Positions 1 to 11,370 are shown, counted from the first letter of the stretch. The stretch: 64,000 nucleotides of DNA from Ignelater luminosus (GCA_011009095.1 VTPC01004662.1:38671-102670), one strand, 5' to 3'. The notes: generated by a model not told the origin, from the sequence alone. Made by a program: numbers and translations.

Positions 1-1509
1 GTTATAAGTGAAGATAGGCCAAGAAGCTCGATAATTAAACTGTGCGTCCCAGAAACCTGGAACTCTAAATGTTTTAAAGCTCACATCTCCTTTCTTTTCG
101 TAAAGGTGCTTCGTGAAATTCTTAGTTCTGCTTTAATCTTGGATAAAATTATAAAATTTATGTTGTTATATCAATTTTCTCTTTTTGTAGATACATTAAA
201 ATTAACTATGTAAAACAGACTGTAAGATTACAGTAATTTTATGTTCATAGTTACAGTCTATCGTATAAAGTAGTTCAAAATTCAGTATCTAACGTAAGGT
301 TTCTGTCGCTTTGTAGAGATTAAAATGATGTGACAGTATTCGAGTATTTTCCACACCAATTGTGCAAATCTCACAACGTTCGCAAAGGGAAGTTTGAGAG
401 TCATAGTAAAGCAACCTTTGAAATTAATAAATGGAAACTCACGATCCACGATCCTTCTGAAAGTATATTCGCAGACTGGGAATTTTAACGAAGACTCGAA
501 CAAGCCTTTATGAAAGAAACTTGCTTCAAGTTAACGATCTTATTAAAAACTCATATTTTTTGATATTTTATATCTTTGGAATTGCTGTACAGATTAAGAT
601 GGCAATTTTAATTGAGAAAGTATGTCTAGTTATACCCTCAAGCTCTCTGTAATTTGACTTACTAATAACGAAATAAGTTGTAACCTTGCAATTGGGCGAG
701 TTTTACATACGTTGACTTGTCAGCTAGCGCCTCGACAAATAATATCCACATTCGTGATAAAAATTTGTACTTTAGTGTCTTGATACATAAAAATGTAAAT
801 ATTAGTCTATCAACTCTTTGAAAAACATTTTCTGGAGTTTCTAAATATTTTTCTAATTACATTTTTAAATACATTACTTTGCGTAGTTGCATGAGGAAGT
901 GAGTATATTGCACCTAAACACGGCGCTGTCACAGTGTCTCGAGCGTAGGTGAAGAATCAAACTTATGCAGAAAAAGTAATTGGAATAAAAGCTGAATAGG
1001 TCAAACATCAAAATTACAGAATGATTAAGAAGGGGTTTTGGACACCCGGTTGTAACTGCCGAAATTCAAATAATATTTGTTAGAAATTCTATAAATTGAT
1101 AGCTTTAGAAAAAGGTAAACAAAACGAGTACTTTATTTCATTTAAAACTAATTAAAAACCAAAATTTAGAAAAATTCTTACCTTTAGCTAATGAAATATC
1201 CTAGAGGAAATCACAGATCTGTATTTTGTCCAGGATGTAAATCAATAGCCAGAGCAAAAAAAAACGCGTTTCCTCGTTATTGTTAGTAGAACAGCATAGT
1301 ATACAATTTATTCAATAAAAACGAATAGAAAAAAATTAAATTTTTTGCTTATAATTAATATAAGCACAAATTAATTAAATTTGAATAATTTCAAGTATAA
1401 CATGTAATTAGTAAATTCAAACTTAAAAAAAAGCCTACACTTGAAGATGCGGCTTAATATAATGAGAATCAATTTAAATGACCAAAGCTAAATCTTGCAA
1501 AAGATGATT
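1..1509. other. Gene-free AT-rich stretch
   Basis: No open frame here has recognisable protein character; the longest, about 70 codons on the minus strand near 282-503, looks like chance. I see no tandem repeat or clear inverted repeat. It runs up to the left terminal repeat of the DUF7869 transposon. Confidence 0.6.
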
Positions 1510-1545
1510 GTAATTGAAGGGGCCAATGCAAGAAGTGGACATGTC
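1510..1545 (+). repeat. Left TIR of DUF7869 element
   Basis: Begins GTAATTGAAGG and ends in GGACATGTC. It is the reverse complement of 4135-4170 with one mismatch. Confidence 0.85.
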
Positions 1546-1837
1546 GACAATTTACAATTTTACAGGAAACGAAAAAAAACGTTTGCAGCTTAAATACTGT
1601 AGTTTAACAAGTTTTTGATTTATAGTAGCTATTTATGACTACTATGTGGATATTTCAGTGTGTATGGTTAGTCGTTATATATTTTTTTACAGCTGCAAAA
1701 AAATAAAATCTGTTGGAGATGTCCACTTCTTGCACAGTAAATTAAGATTTGATTTTTGAAATATATTTATTTCTTGAAAACCTAAACTTTTATATGTAAG
1801 AACAGTGATTCCATCTATATTATTATTAAATATCAAT

Positions 1838-3849
1838 TTAGTAGTGGTTTTCTTCATATTCTGAGCACGACGAATAATTTTCTGTATTAGCAAATTCTCT
1901 ATGATAATTTTTTATATCTTCATAAAACCATTGATCAGCTACTGGCACATAGTAAGATGCTAACGTCATTACATGCTCAAACTTTTTTTGTCTCAATTTC
2001 CTTCTTTCATTATACAAAAGAGTGGTATCATTCGGCATGGTGACAGATATGTTTTTATTTTTTATATCAAATTCTTCATACACCTGTAGTGATACTGACA
2101 CACTACATAAAATGTTTGGCATTTTGGTAATGTCATAACGAAAGATTCTGTATTTGGATATTGGAAACTTTGCATTTTTTCGGCTTGGAGTTTTTTTGAA
2201 CATTGGTAAAAAGTGGTCTTTAAAATTCAGAAACATTTTTTGTTGAACCGGAATAACCACCAATTTCTTTCCAGATTCTGTAATAATTTTGGCGTATTCA
2301 TTTGGCAGGTATATTTTGTCGTATCTTCGTTTTCTTTGTTCAATTGCTCCGAAGCTGCGATCACAGGGTAGATAACTGTGCCCCGGTTCAAGAAAACGTT
2401 GGTAGATAAATTTAATTTTACCAGTTTCAATAAAACTGTAAAGATACTGCGTCATGACATAATTTTTGTTTTGTGGCGCACAGTTGTCCGAAAACATGTA
2501 GACGTCAGTAACCTCAGGTCTAAGGATATTGTTGAAGAAATAATTAAGTAGGCTGATAACTTCATTTTGTCCTTTTCCAGCAAGCGTTTCATCATACAAA
2601 AAGAAGTAGCTTTTACCCGTGCTTGCGACATGAATGCAGAAGTTGTAAAATACGTCTCCACCTGGTGCAACTGGTAACGGAAGATTTTGCTGGAAATCAA
2701 ATGTAATAACTTCAATATGATCATTATTTTTACACAGTTTTGTTTTTGCCTTGAGATCTTTATAAAATGTTTCTGCTTTGGCAACATGTAACTCTTTTTC
2801 TGTCCTGAACTGTCTCTTCTCTTCTTCTGTTTCACCACTTAAAAGTTTGTTCATTAGTTTGTCACATTTCTGACATGAATCTGACTTAGGCTTTCCAAAT
2901 GAAATATTAAAATTTTCTGTAAAATATTTTCGAAAGAATTCGTATTTTATTACAGGTTTAAAGTTTTCATTGTCCCTATTCTCCTGTAATATTCTATATT
3001 GATCGGGCTCATACTTTTCTAAGTACAAAGCATGGATTTTAGAAACATTTAGCAATGGTGATAGATAATACTTTTGTAAATTATCAGTTCTACTGTAGTG
3101 TGATTTATATTTAGGAAAGCTCATTATATGAGCATTTAACTGAGCTAATATGTCAGGAGTAACTTGATTTGGCCTATTGTTATGTTTTGGGTTTCATGTG
3201 GTCGATTATTCTGTTGATCCTACCTTTTTTTATTCCGTGTATAGCAAGCAGTGCATTTTTACATACAGGAACTTTAGTAGCATTTTCTTTAACCTAAAAC
3301 AGATAAAATGTGAGTACCATACCACTCCCTCTTTGACATTCACAAATGTGTGCGCTATAACCAGAATAAATTTAAGTAGGTATCAAAATATCCACTTACA
3401 GAAAATGCACAATAAACACTTTTTGGTTTATTATTTTCATCGCTGCGTTTTCTGTGCTGTGCAACTTGTTTTATGGCAATGTTTGCAGATAAATATGCAT
3501 CCTGCAAGTCCTTGCTTGGTAGTTTATAAAATGCTTTAAATATTGCCACTTTGGTATCAGCTGTAACTCTGTCAAAACATTTCATTTTGCAGTTACATGC
3601 ATTTCCTAGTTGTTTTTCTGGTACTACTTGTTTCAAAGTATTAACATATTCTTTGCCAGCAGTTTTGCGTTCTTTACTCGCATTTCTTTGCCACTACTTC
3701 TCTTTCCTCAACCGTTTCTTGCCTTTATCTTCCCTTAAAGTGAGGTTAGGTTCCTCAGTTTCACTTCCTTTTGATGGTATATATTCAGGGTCTGTTTGAG
3801 AATCACTTCCAGCATAAGGATCCTCCCCTGATTCTAATGAAGAACTCAT
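1838..3849 (-). pseudogene. DUF7869 transposon protein, two exons, damaged
   Basis: I recognise the DUF7869 family, known from many multicopy insect loci and probably an RNase H-like transposase. Exon 1 (3849 down to 3400) starts with an acidic Ser-rich segment, then a WQRN...KERKTAGKEY-type motif and a Cys cluster (ACNCKMKCF). A 106-bp intron follows (GTAAGT donor at 3399, TAG acceptor at 3294, phase 0). Exon 2 (3293 down to 1838) holds CQKCDK and the family hallmark SDNCAPQNKN, whose Asp is a likely catalytic residue. Two lesions are visible: an in-frame TAG at 3694-3696 and a one-base shift in an A run near 3185. The last 428 codons are open. It lies between the 36-bp TIRs, so it belongs to that element. 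Confidence 0.8.
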
Positions 3850-4134
3850 TGTGCACTATTTAATACCACAATAAATAGGTTAACAATAACATTACACTGC
3901 ACATAAACACACTGTTGTAGTCACGTACACAGTACACAACTACCCACAATACTTTGCAAAAACTGGACATGACCAGTTCATGTCCACTTCTTGCACAGTA
4001 CTTAGTAGGTAGACAACCAACATCGCACTCGTATATGATCTATGTTAGCGGAAAAAGTCTAGCTCTTGCTCAGAACGATGCAGTAACGATTCAAGAACAT
4101 GTCCAAACAAATAACTCATTTCCGATAAAAAATG

Positions 4135-4170
4135 GACATGTCCACTTCTTGCATTGGCCGCTTCAATTAC
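4135..4170 (-). repeat. Right TIR of DUF7869 element
   Basis: Reverse complement of 1510-1545 with one mismatch at 4160. The palindrome GGACATGTCC straddles its inner edge. Confidence 0.85.
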
Positions 4171-5860
4171 ACTCATTCGATCATAACAGCGAGGGTGAGC
4201 TTAGTCCAGCGAAATTTGAGTTTAACAGGAATTTAAAATCCTAATCAACGGGGTACTATAAGATTTGATAGGGGTAAAATTTTCTGGATTTTGCTAATAG
4301 TAAAAACGACCCTGGAAAGGACTTAAACGATTGGAGGAATACGGGACAAAGACAATTACCGAACTGAACTTGCTTTTATTTCAAGCAAACAGAATTAGAA
4401 GAACTATTTTCAAAAAAAAAAGAACAATATATAAATACATACCTACTTAACAAAAACATATCAGTAGGTGATTTTTTCACTCTTACATTAAAATTAGATG
4501 AAGGGTAGATTAGATGATAAAAGAAATCAAAAAAGTTGATAGATCGATTTAAAGAAAAATAGCTGACAATAACCTAAGAAAATAGCAAGGAAAGCTAACA
4601 TAAGTTAATTTAGATTTTATTTAATGCAGACTAATTGAAATGAAATTTTTAGGATTTTGGTAATAAATACCTTTATCAAAACGTAAATAGGTTTTTTAGA
4701 AAGATAAATTAGCACCAAGATAGGGGAAAATCTGGAATTAGTAATGTGAAACTGGAATGGTTCTTGACTTATCAGAAACGAAGATAATCCATAGCAAATA
4801 CTATTTACTTTCAAAACTAAGAACAAACTGAAAAAATGTTTATTTGTCTCGCTCTAATACAGAAAAAAACAACCTTTGAAAAATGATTAGTGAAAGATTA
4901 ACAAAACAATGAATCAGTTAACGATGAAAGATTCCTGTCCATAAGGCTAAATACAAGACAAAAACGACAACAGCCTGAAATGGAAATATAATAAACAATT
5001 TTCTTCAAAACTAAGCGATGCAACAGGCATAACCAAACGACTCTTACATTTCTCTGTGTGCCATCTTGCTACCAACGATAACACTTGCAAACCTGGCCGA
5101 TATTATTACATTAGCATAGCACGGCAATTAATTTGCAAATTCACTCTCTGTTACTGCTTCTGCTAATGTTGCTTGCTTACTATTACTTTTTATGGCAGAG
5201 TTTATAGTTTGGCCACATGATCTTTCTTCCTTCTTCGCAACTTGATCCAGACCTTTCAATTGAATGTTTTCGTTTCTCTGTTGCTCTTCTCTAGAGTGCC
5301 ACCATTGGCTAACTTTAGAAATGTCCTTCTGGTGCTTTAGTTTCTGCAGTTAACTATGCCATTTTCCATGCTGTGCAATCAGTTAAAAATTCAAGGATTT
5401 CATATAAACTTCAAAGCTTTCAGGCTTCAAGCTAAAAGTTTAGTTTGCTTTTCAAATAAATGCAAATAACAATACAAGGCGATTCAGACGTCCTAGTGTC
5501 ATGAGTAAGATTTTTTACAAGAACAAGTAGCTTGAAAAATGCAAAATACACTCTTTTATTAGTATAATACTATGATTTCATTTAAATCTTCAACATTTAC
5601 AGTAATATTAAGATTTGGCACTGTAAGGAACTGGCTTCTTTGCAGTTGGCAAGTCAGGCTGATTCTTAGTTTTTGTAATTCTTGTTGTACCTAGAATGTA
5701 GAGATAACAATCTCTTGCGTGGTCTTTGAGTGCTAACCATAGCATAGGAACAACGAATTATACACTGTGAGTTTTTTTTATCTCGCACTTATAGGCAACA
5801 CACTACATTTCCACAGATAGCTTTACGAATACATTAATTTTTAAAAAATTTACTAAAGCG
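4171..5860. other. Mostly featureless spacer
   Basis: No recognisable gene. The one item of note is a minus-strand open frame of about 70 codons (about 5348 down to 5132) with protein-like composition (a KVSQWWHS segment) but no ATG; a TAA lies directly upstream. It could be a decayed transposon exon. Confidence 0.4.
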
Positions 5861-5919
5861 TAGGCTAGCTGCTTAGATTAATTAAGACATTAAAATTAGG
5901 CGTTTAACTATTTCTGTAA

Positions 5920-6950
5920 TTGCTTGTGAAAATATTGTCGCAATCGGTCGCAATAAAGTTTTCTTACGAAGAAAAACAGACAAGCTTTTTGTTTTGTGGG
6001 AAGCTAAAAAAAAATTATTATTTAGTCGTGAGGCTGTACAGAGACCCAAATAGAAGAAACCCAGTGCGAATTACTTTCAGGCGGTTAGAAAAGAATTTAA
6101 GAGAGCATGAAAGTTTTATTAAACCTCGACAAACAACAGACGATAATAACACAGTCGTTGTATTGACAGAAGTTGCTGAGAATCTCCACACAAGCCAAAC
6201 AGCTTTTGCAGAAACGATAGGAATTAGTAAAAGCTCAGTTCGCAACATTTTAAAAACAAATGTACTTCATCCTTATCACCTCAGGTACCTTTACATTAGT
6301 GGTGCATAAACATGTTTCTTATTCGTATCATTGTAGGTTAGTTCAGAACGTGACCGAGAAAGATTACGCTTTACGTAACTATAAGGTTTTGTCAATTTAA
6401 TCAAAAAGAATCAACAAGAAATCAGGACTTTTTAAAAAGTTTGTCCTGTTTTCAGATGAAGCTAGATTTAGTAATAACAGGGAAGTTAATAGACATAACT
6501 GTCATCATTATTTCCAAAACAATCCTCCGTCAATCAAGGAAAGTCACTTTCAAAACGGTTTTTCCCTTAACGTTTGGTGTGGGATTCTTAGAAATGACAT
6601 TGTTGGACACATCTTTCCGAAGGTAACCTGAATGGAGAAATGTATTTATATTCCTTGGAAAATGTTTTACCTACCTTATTAGAAGAAATCCTAGAAGGCA
6701 GATTGTGTGTTATCAAAATAATAGAGCTCATATCCATTATTATGTTAACGTGATTAGTTATCAAAGAACAGGTTTTGAAAATAGATTAACAGCAAAACGT
6801 GTATTGCTTGCTTGGCCATTGCCTAGCCCTAATCTTATGTATCTAGACTTTTTCCTTTGGGATAAAGTGAAAAACGACGTGTACAAATAAGCAATTGAAA
6901 ATCTGGATGATCTTCTCATCAGCAGCAACACCAGATTGAGCCAAAGTTAC
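5920..6950 (+). pseudogene. Mariner-like (DUF4817-type HTH) transposase relic
   Basis: The N-terminal part (5920-6309) has the helix-turn-helix pattern of a transposase family common in beetles and ants, with RDPNRRNPVRITFRRLE followed by a second HTH and NVLHPYHLR. From 6441 to 6890 the catalytic region continues in changing frames: a first Asp in LFSDEARFSNN, then NVWCGIL. The second Asp is changed (QNNRAHIHYYVN where the family has a QHDGAPAHYH-like motif), and the third motif reads SPNLMYLDFF. Several stops and frameshifts mean it is dead. A 3' end resembling the family's (GGGTTTGAAACTC) lies near 7229, so the element probably ends about 7250. Frame changes are seen; the family assignment is from memory of its motifs. 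Confidence 0.75.
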
Positions 6951-7259
6951 TCATCTTCAGTCTACACCAAGTAACTACTAGGTTCATCTTTATGCAAGTC
7001 TAAACACGTTGCGATCTACAAAATCTCTCGCACTGATTATACTGGATGTGAAGTTTCAAACCCTTACATAAGACAATTTTATTATTAATTTATTTTGCTA
7101 ATTCTGGGCATTTTTTGGTTAATTTATTGGTGCCAGATTGAGAGCCCTATCGATTGATACCATTACATCCTTTGTAAATTCATTTGGGGTGCAAGAATCA
7201 AGAAAATCATGCATTGTCCTATGTACGGGTTTGAAACTCCGCACTCGGTATATATTTAT

Positions 7260-8808
7260 TTTAGTAAATGTATCAGATATTTTCCTTAAAGGGATTGATG
7301 AAACGTTTCACTGAAAAATTCTACTTGGAATTGAGAGAGCATCTGCTGTGTAGTAAAAAAGAAACGTATAAAGATGTGTTACAAAAATTAAGGCTAATAA
7401 AAGGCATCTAATTTTATCTTTCAAATCAGTATTTTCACCACAAGCTTTGAAACAAAATTGTCGTTTGCCATTGTTATAGGAAACAACAAAGAAGGATTCA
7501 CCCTTGAAGTAATGTGAAAGCGTTTTCAAAAAAGGTGAAATAGTTACTAGTGAGGTTGGCAAACTAGCCTAAGCGTGGAACGAATGCATGGTAACGTTTT
7601 AGAAACGTAGAGATGCCACGTGCCAGCTGTTACTTTATGTTCAGCATATTCCTTGAAGGAAATGAGGAAGTTGTTTAGAATGTGTAACGGCACCTATTTA
7701 CTGTAAACACGCCCTAGTTTATATTTATGTAATACCTTTCTAAAGTCTTATGATATTGGCTGGAAGTTGTCCGCTAGCTAATGGTATGTAGCGATTAAAC
7801 ACAGTAGTTAAAATTACACATTTCTTCTTCATTGTTTAAAAGTACCGTTTTTATGTTTAAGAGTTCGTAGGTCCTTGAAAAATTTTGTTTTGAGTAAACT
7901 GTTTTAAGTCAAGCAATTTCCTTTAGATGAGTCATTTCCTCCTGGGGCACTAAAGCTACAGTTGTGCAGTGTGTAATTTCAAGAAGTGTGCCGAGTGATT
8001 TTTTAAGCAACGCTATAAACTTAGAAAAGTTTTTATTATTTAAGGGAAAAGCGGTAAAAAATGGACATGTCTGATTTTGCGTGAACACAGAGGACATACC
8101 TTATTTTGTTTGAACATACAGTAAAATACTTACCCTTCTCTTTCTGTTTAAGAAAGAAGCTGTTTTTTAAAGAGGAGGACAAATACTATTACGAAATATT
8201 ATTAAAGAAAATACAAAAACTTATAAACTGTAATTGAAACAATTTTTCGAGAGAAATCAGAAAGCTATAAGTAAAGAAGGATATCTTCTATGAAACAGAA
8301 TAAAAGAATTTAGATATGTATGGCATGGTCGTCTTCCAAGAAGTCACAGGCACCTTCAGTTTCCTTAGTATGTGCTTCCACTTCTTCTTGGGAATGTGGG
8401 GCATCTTCAGACAAGTTTCCTTGCAGAATCTCTCTTTTTCTTAGCCCTTGGCCGCTTTCATTTGAGTTCAACAACTGTCACGAGATGACAAAGTTTTTGG
8501 TCTTGAATACTTTTAACAGGCTCATCATAAAATTTATCCCTCGCTACTTTGATATCACCTCTTGTAATTAAATTGCATCTAAAGAATTTTGCATTATGCC
8601 TGCGAAATTGTCAGAAATCACGTAACTTAGGATCTAGATCGAAATACCTGAAAACACCAGTAGAACTGACACCTTAACTTCATACAAATAAACTCAAAAT
8701 TTTAGATTTGCCCTTTCAATTTATCCCGCTTTGACGTCATCCGCTTTTTTTCTAGCTCCAGTGTTGGTAGAACTAACGGTAGTATGCATTATTTTCAAAT
8801 AAAACTTT
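7260..8808. other. Gene-free stretch with a few orphan open frames
   Basis: Short open frames occur (minus 7308-7562, minus 7909-8097, and a minus acidic frame opposite 8330-8470) but none matches a family I know. A 16-bp stretch at 8056-8071 equals DNA at the inner edge of the right DUF7869 TIR, perhaps the stub of an old related copy. Confidence 0.4.
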
Positions 8809-8810
8809 TA

Positions 8811-9067
8811 GTCCAGTCAACGAACGCTTAAAAAGGGGATGATTGTGTCAAAACTACTCAGTCCTATGAGATAGGGAACGCGCATTCGCAGAGCAGAATA
8901 TGTCTCTTTTTTGATTTTTCGCTCATATTTCGAAAACGGCTGGTCGTAGGATCAAAGTAACTATATACATAAAATTGTAGCTGCCTAAATCTCCAACTGT
9001 CGTTCTATAATTTTTCTTCTATTTGTAATAGGTTTCGAGATATTTAAAAATTCGAAAATTGCACTTG
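8811..9067 (+). repeat. Left long TIR of PIN/CXC element
   Basis: Matches the reverse complement of 11371-11670, from AGTCCAGTCAA at the tip to GCACTT at the inner edge, with scattered substitutions and small gaps. Confidence 0.75.
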
Positions 9068-10082
9068 CTGCTGAATTGGACAAGAGAGCTATGAACAAAA
9101 TGCTAGACACTTCGTTTTCAGACATCAAGTTGTCTCGCAAAGATAGGTTACTATCTCTCTCTAGCATAACTGCGTTCATCAAAACTTACAACAATCTAGT
9201 TGTTATTAACCTTTTGCTAATCTTCCAAAGGATCTCCATCAACAAACAATCTGATGAAGATTTGAGAAGATATATACATACAATATGAGTTGGCACCGTT
9301 TCTGTTATGAAGAAGTCAGTGCTTTACAGCATGTTTCAGCCCAGTGAAAGAATTAACATACCCAATTTTGACATTCTTATTGATGAAGATTTCCTACTAC
9401 ATAGAATAGTTTGGCCAAGAGGTTCCACTATTTTGACAATCTGTGAAGAATATGTCACCTACATAATGAAACACTATCGAGTTAAGAGTGTTTGATGGCT
9501 ACTCTACTACAAGCACAAAGGCGTCGCGTCAGTACCAGATCATAAAGTTAGTTGATATCATCATCAATCAAGACAATGTGATCATGGCTAAAAAGGATCG
9601 ATTGCTCTCTAAGCTGAATAAGTCCAAACTCATTGAGTTACTGTCATCGAAGCTGCAGAGTAGTGGAATTTCAACTAGACAGGCTCCAGATGATGCAGAC
9701 ACAATGATAGCTTCTACGACATTGATATAGTTGAAAGTTGCACAAAAGTTTCAGTGATAGGTAAGGATGTTGACCTCGTAGTGTTCTTAGTGGCACTAAC
9801 ACCGAATGATAAAGGGATTGTCTTCCTTAAGCCTGGTAATGGGAAAACAAAAGCAACCTCGTACTTAACAAAGGATTTTCAAGAACTCGACCTCCAGCAC
9901 ATTCTCTTCTTGCGTGCCTTTACGGGACGTGATACAACATTAGCCGCATTCCGAAAAGGCAAAGCCACTTTTGTCAAACTATACAAGAGGGATATAGAAT
10001 CAAAATAAAGGATAAACACATCCCAGAGATGCATATAATGTCTTCCCATAAATAAAAATTCGTGCAGGCATTGACTAACATA

Positions 10083-10127
10083 CCTCCAGACGATCGTTTC
10101 GTCCTTGTTTGGACTCATCAGTGGAGG
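10083..10127 (-). ncRNA. Second hammerhead ribozyme, inverted
   Basis: The minus strand carries the same 45-nt hammerhead as 10337-10381: identical stems I and II, the CTGATGA and GAAA cores, and GTC cleavage before base 10088. Both copies remain intact in sequence. Confidence 0.88.
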
Positions 10128-10136
10128 ATCTTGATC

Positions 10137-10198
10137 TTGATCATATAAATCCCACTATAAGTTGGAAAACCTTGTTTCCTTCTGGAAATATTTTGATT
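10137..10198 (+). repeat. 60-bp direct repeat, copy 1
   Basis: Begins TTGATCATATAAATC and ends GGAAATATTTTGATT. Near-identical to 10453-10515, 316 bp downstream. Confidence 0.85.
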
Positions 10199-10336
10199 GA
10201 ACGAATCGACGTGTCGAGTCAGCCGTTCTATTTTAAGCGTTACTATTAGATGGCGCTTTAATATTTTCATGTTGTTAATGTTATATTTGAATAGTATATA
10301 ACCAGTATGAAGCGGGCAAAGATTGACTTTTATTAT

Positions 10337-10381
10337 CCTCCACTGATGAGTCCAAACAAGGACGAAACGATCGTCTGGAGG
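10337..10381 (+). ncRNA. Hammerhead ribozyme (type I, short stem III)
   Basis: Stem I is CCTCCA (10337-10342) with TGGAGG (10376-10381). The core CTGATGA (10343-10349) is followed by stem II GTCC/GGAC (10350-10353 and 10360-10363, loop AAACAA) and GAAA (10364-10367). Stem III is only two base pairs (A10367-T10374, C10368-G10373) with loop GATC. The cleavage triplet GTC ends at 10375. All conserved core bases are present. Short stem III is typical of animal repeat-borne hammerheads, which may act as dimers. Confidence 0.88.
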
Positions 10382-10452
10382 TATGTTAGTCAATGCTTGC
10401 ACGAATTTTTATTTGCGGAAAGACATTACATGCGGTGTGATTGTCCTTTATT

Positions 10453-10515
10453 TTGATCATATAAACCTCACTATAAGTTGGAACAACTTTGTTTCCTTTT
10501 GGAAATATTTTGATT
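10453..10515 (+). repeat. 60-bp direct repeat, copy 2
   Basis: Second copy of the segment at 10137-10198, with a few substitutions. It lies at the right edge of the insert, directly before the target-site duplication. Confidence 0.85.
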
Positions 10516-11370
10516 TGAGGGATATAGAAATTCAAAAAGCAGCTGCTGTGTTTTGTGGAGCCTCATTTTCTAAATCTGATGTTGAAGAAGCTGGGAAGAA
10601 ATGTTTTTTGAAATGGTATAGTGCTTCAGCAAAAAAAAACATCACTCAGTGCTCATCGATAGTTTGTCGTTCATCAAGTCAGTATCGAAGCTCAAGACAA
10701 ACATCTCTGCTTTTCGACCAACGAAGGGGTCAGCTAAGCAACACAGCTACAGAGTTTATTATCAGGTTATTGGTTATTGCCAGAGCTCTGGGTATGGGAG
10801 CAGAAACTTGGCACAAATGGATCTGTATACCTATAACCAGTGCAGACAACCAACCTAAAGGACCATGATAAGGTCCTAAACATAATTTTCTGCAAATGCA
10901 CCAGGAGCTGTGGATGTGGCAAATGCCCTTGTAGAAAAGCAAGAATGAATTGTTCCACCGCTTGCCACAACTGCAATGGCCAGTGTTTAAATACTGTCCT
11001 ATTGATGGGCGATGAAAAGGGAGATGTGGAGGATCTACAGATAAATTCATACGAAGAAATTGAAGAAGATTTAGTATTGTCTACTGCTGAAGACAAACCT
11101 GAACCTCTTCTAGGCCAGTCAATGGCGAAGCGGTTGTAGAGGGCGAAGGACTAGAAATTATGTTAAAAACTGAATACAAAATGATGATGTATACGAAATT
11201 GATAATTTTTCTGTTATTGGAACTCATAAATACTTACTCAACATGTTTAGTTGCTAATAAAGTAAATGAGTTGCATTACAATATCATGATTTTGACATAT
11301 AATAACACTCCCTTCCAAGTAATAAAACAAAGTTTGCCGAAAATCGTGATGTAAAGTTTTATTTTTAAAA

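Larger units (their letters stand above)
1510..4170 (-). mobile_element. DUF7869-type DNA transposon with 36-bp TIRs
   Basis: Two inverted 36-bp termini, 1510-1545 and 4135-4170, differ at one position (1520 against 4160). They enclose one minus-strand gene. Both termini contain the core CACTTCTTGCA next to GGACATGTC, and the same core recurs just inside at 1719-1739 and 3980-4000, so the motif occurs four times in the subterminal DNA. Such clustering is usual for transposase binding sites. No convincing target-site duplication is visible. The enclosed gene has a stop and a frameshift, so this copy is probably not autonomous. I infer mobility from the ends and content; I know of no formally described element with these ends. 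Confidence 0.75.
10000..10516 (+). mobile_element. Hammerhead-bearing nonautonomous retroelement
   Basis: The insert is flanked by a 13-bp direct duplication, GAGGGATATAGAA (9987-9999 and 10517-10529). Removing it restores the reading frame of the host pseudogene (RDIEIQKA). Inside, an inverted arm (10000-10130) mirrors 10334-10456, and a 60-bp segment occurs twice in direct orientation (10137-10198 and 10453-10515), giving a 316-bp period. Each inverted arm holds a full hammerhead ribozyme. No open frame is present, so it must depend on another element's reverse transcriptase. Penelope-like elements and retrozymes are the known carriers of such ribozymes; which one supplied this copy is open. 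Confidence 0.8.
9076..11139 (+). pseudogene. PIN-like nuclease/CXC-domain protein, interrupted
   Basis: Fragments follow in order the architecture of a multicopy family in aphids, molluscs and other animals: YELAPF; SVLYSMFQP; VFDGYSTTSTK; DDADTMIAST; a VIGKDVDLVVFLVAL strand; LRAFTGRDTT; then, after the insert, KQHSYRVYYQV and a Cys-rich CXC (tesmin-like) domain with CKCTRSCGCGKCPCRKA. The acidic positions DAD, GKDVD and GRD fit a PIN/FEN-like metal site, which is an inference. Frames change near 9286, 9487, 9715 and 10635, and the hammerhead insert interrupts it at 10000-10516. It cannot encode one protein now. Its position inside long TIRs suggests it is the element's own gene, perhaps its nuclease. 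Confidence 0.7.

Noticed and set aside
5132..5348. Minus-strand open frame of about 70 codons with KVSQWWHS
   Set aside because: No ATG, a stop directly upstream and no recognised family; kept only as a note.
7308..7562. 84-codon minus frame
   Set aside because: No recognised domain, no splice context, and hydrophobic composition typical of chance frames in AT-rich DNA.
8056..8071. 16-bp match to the inner edge of the DUF7869 right TIR
   Set aside because: The match stops before the CACTTCTTGCA core, and no second end is found, so it is not called an element.
8330..8470. Acidic minus-strand frame opposite a plus-strand frame
   Set aside because: A TGA lies upstream, no start is found, and it ends in HAIHI with no family signal.
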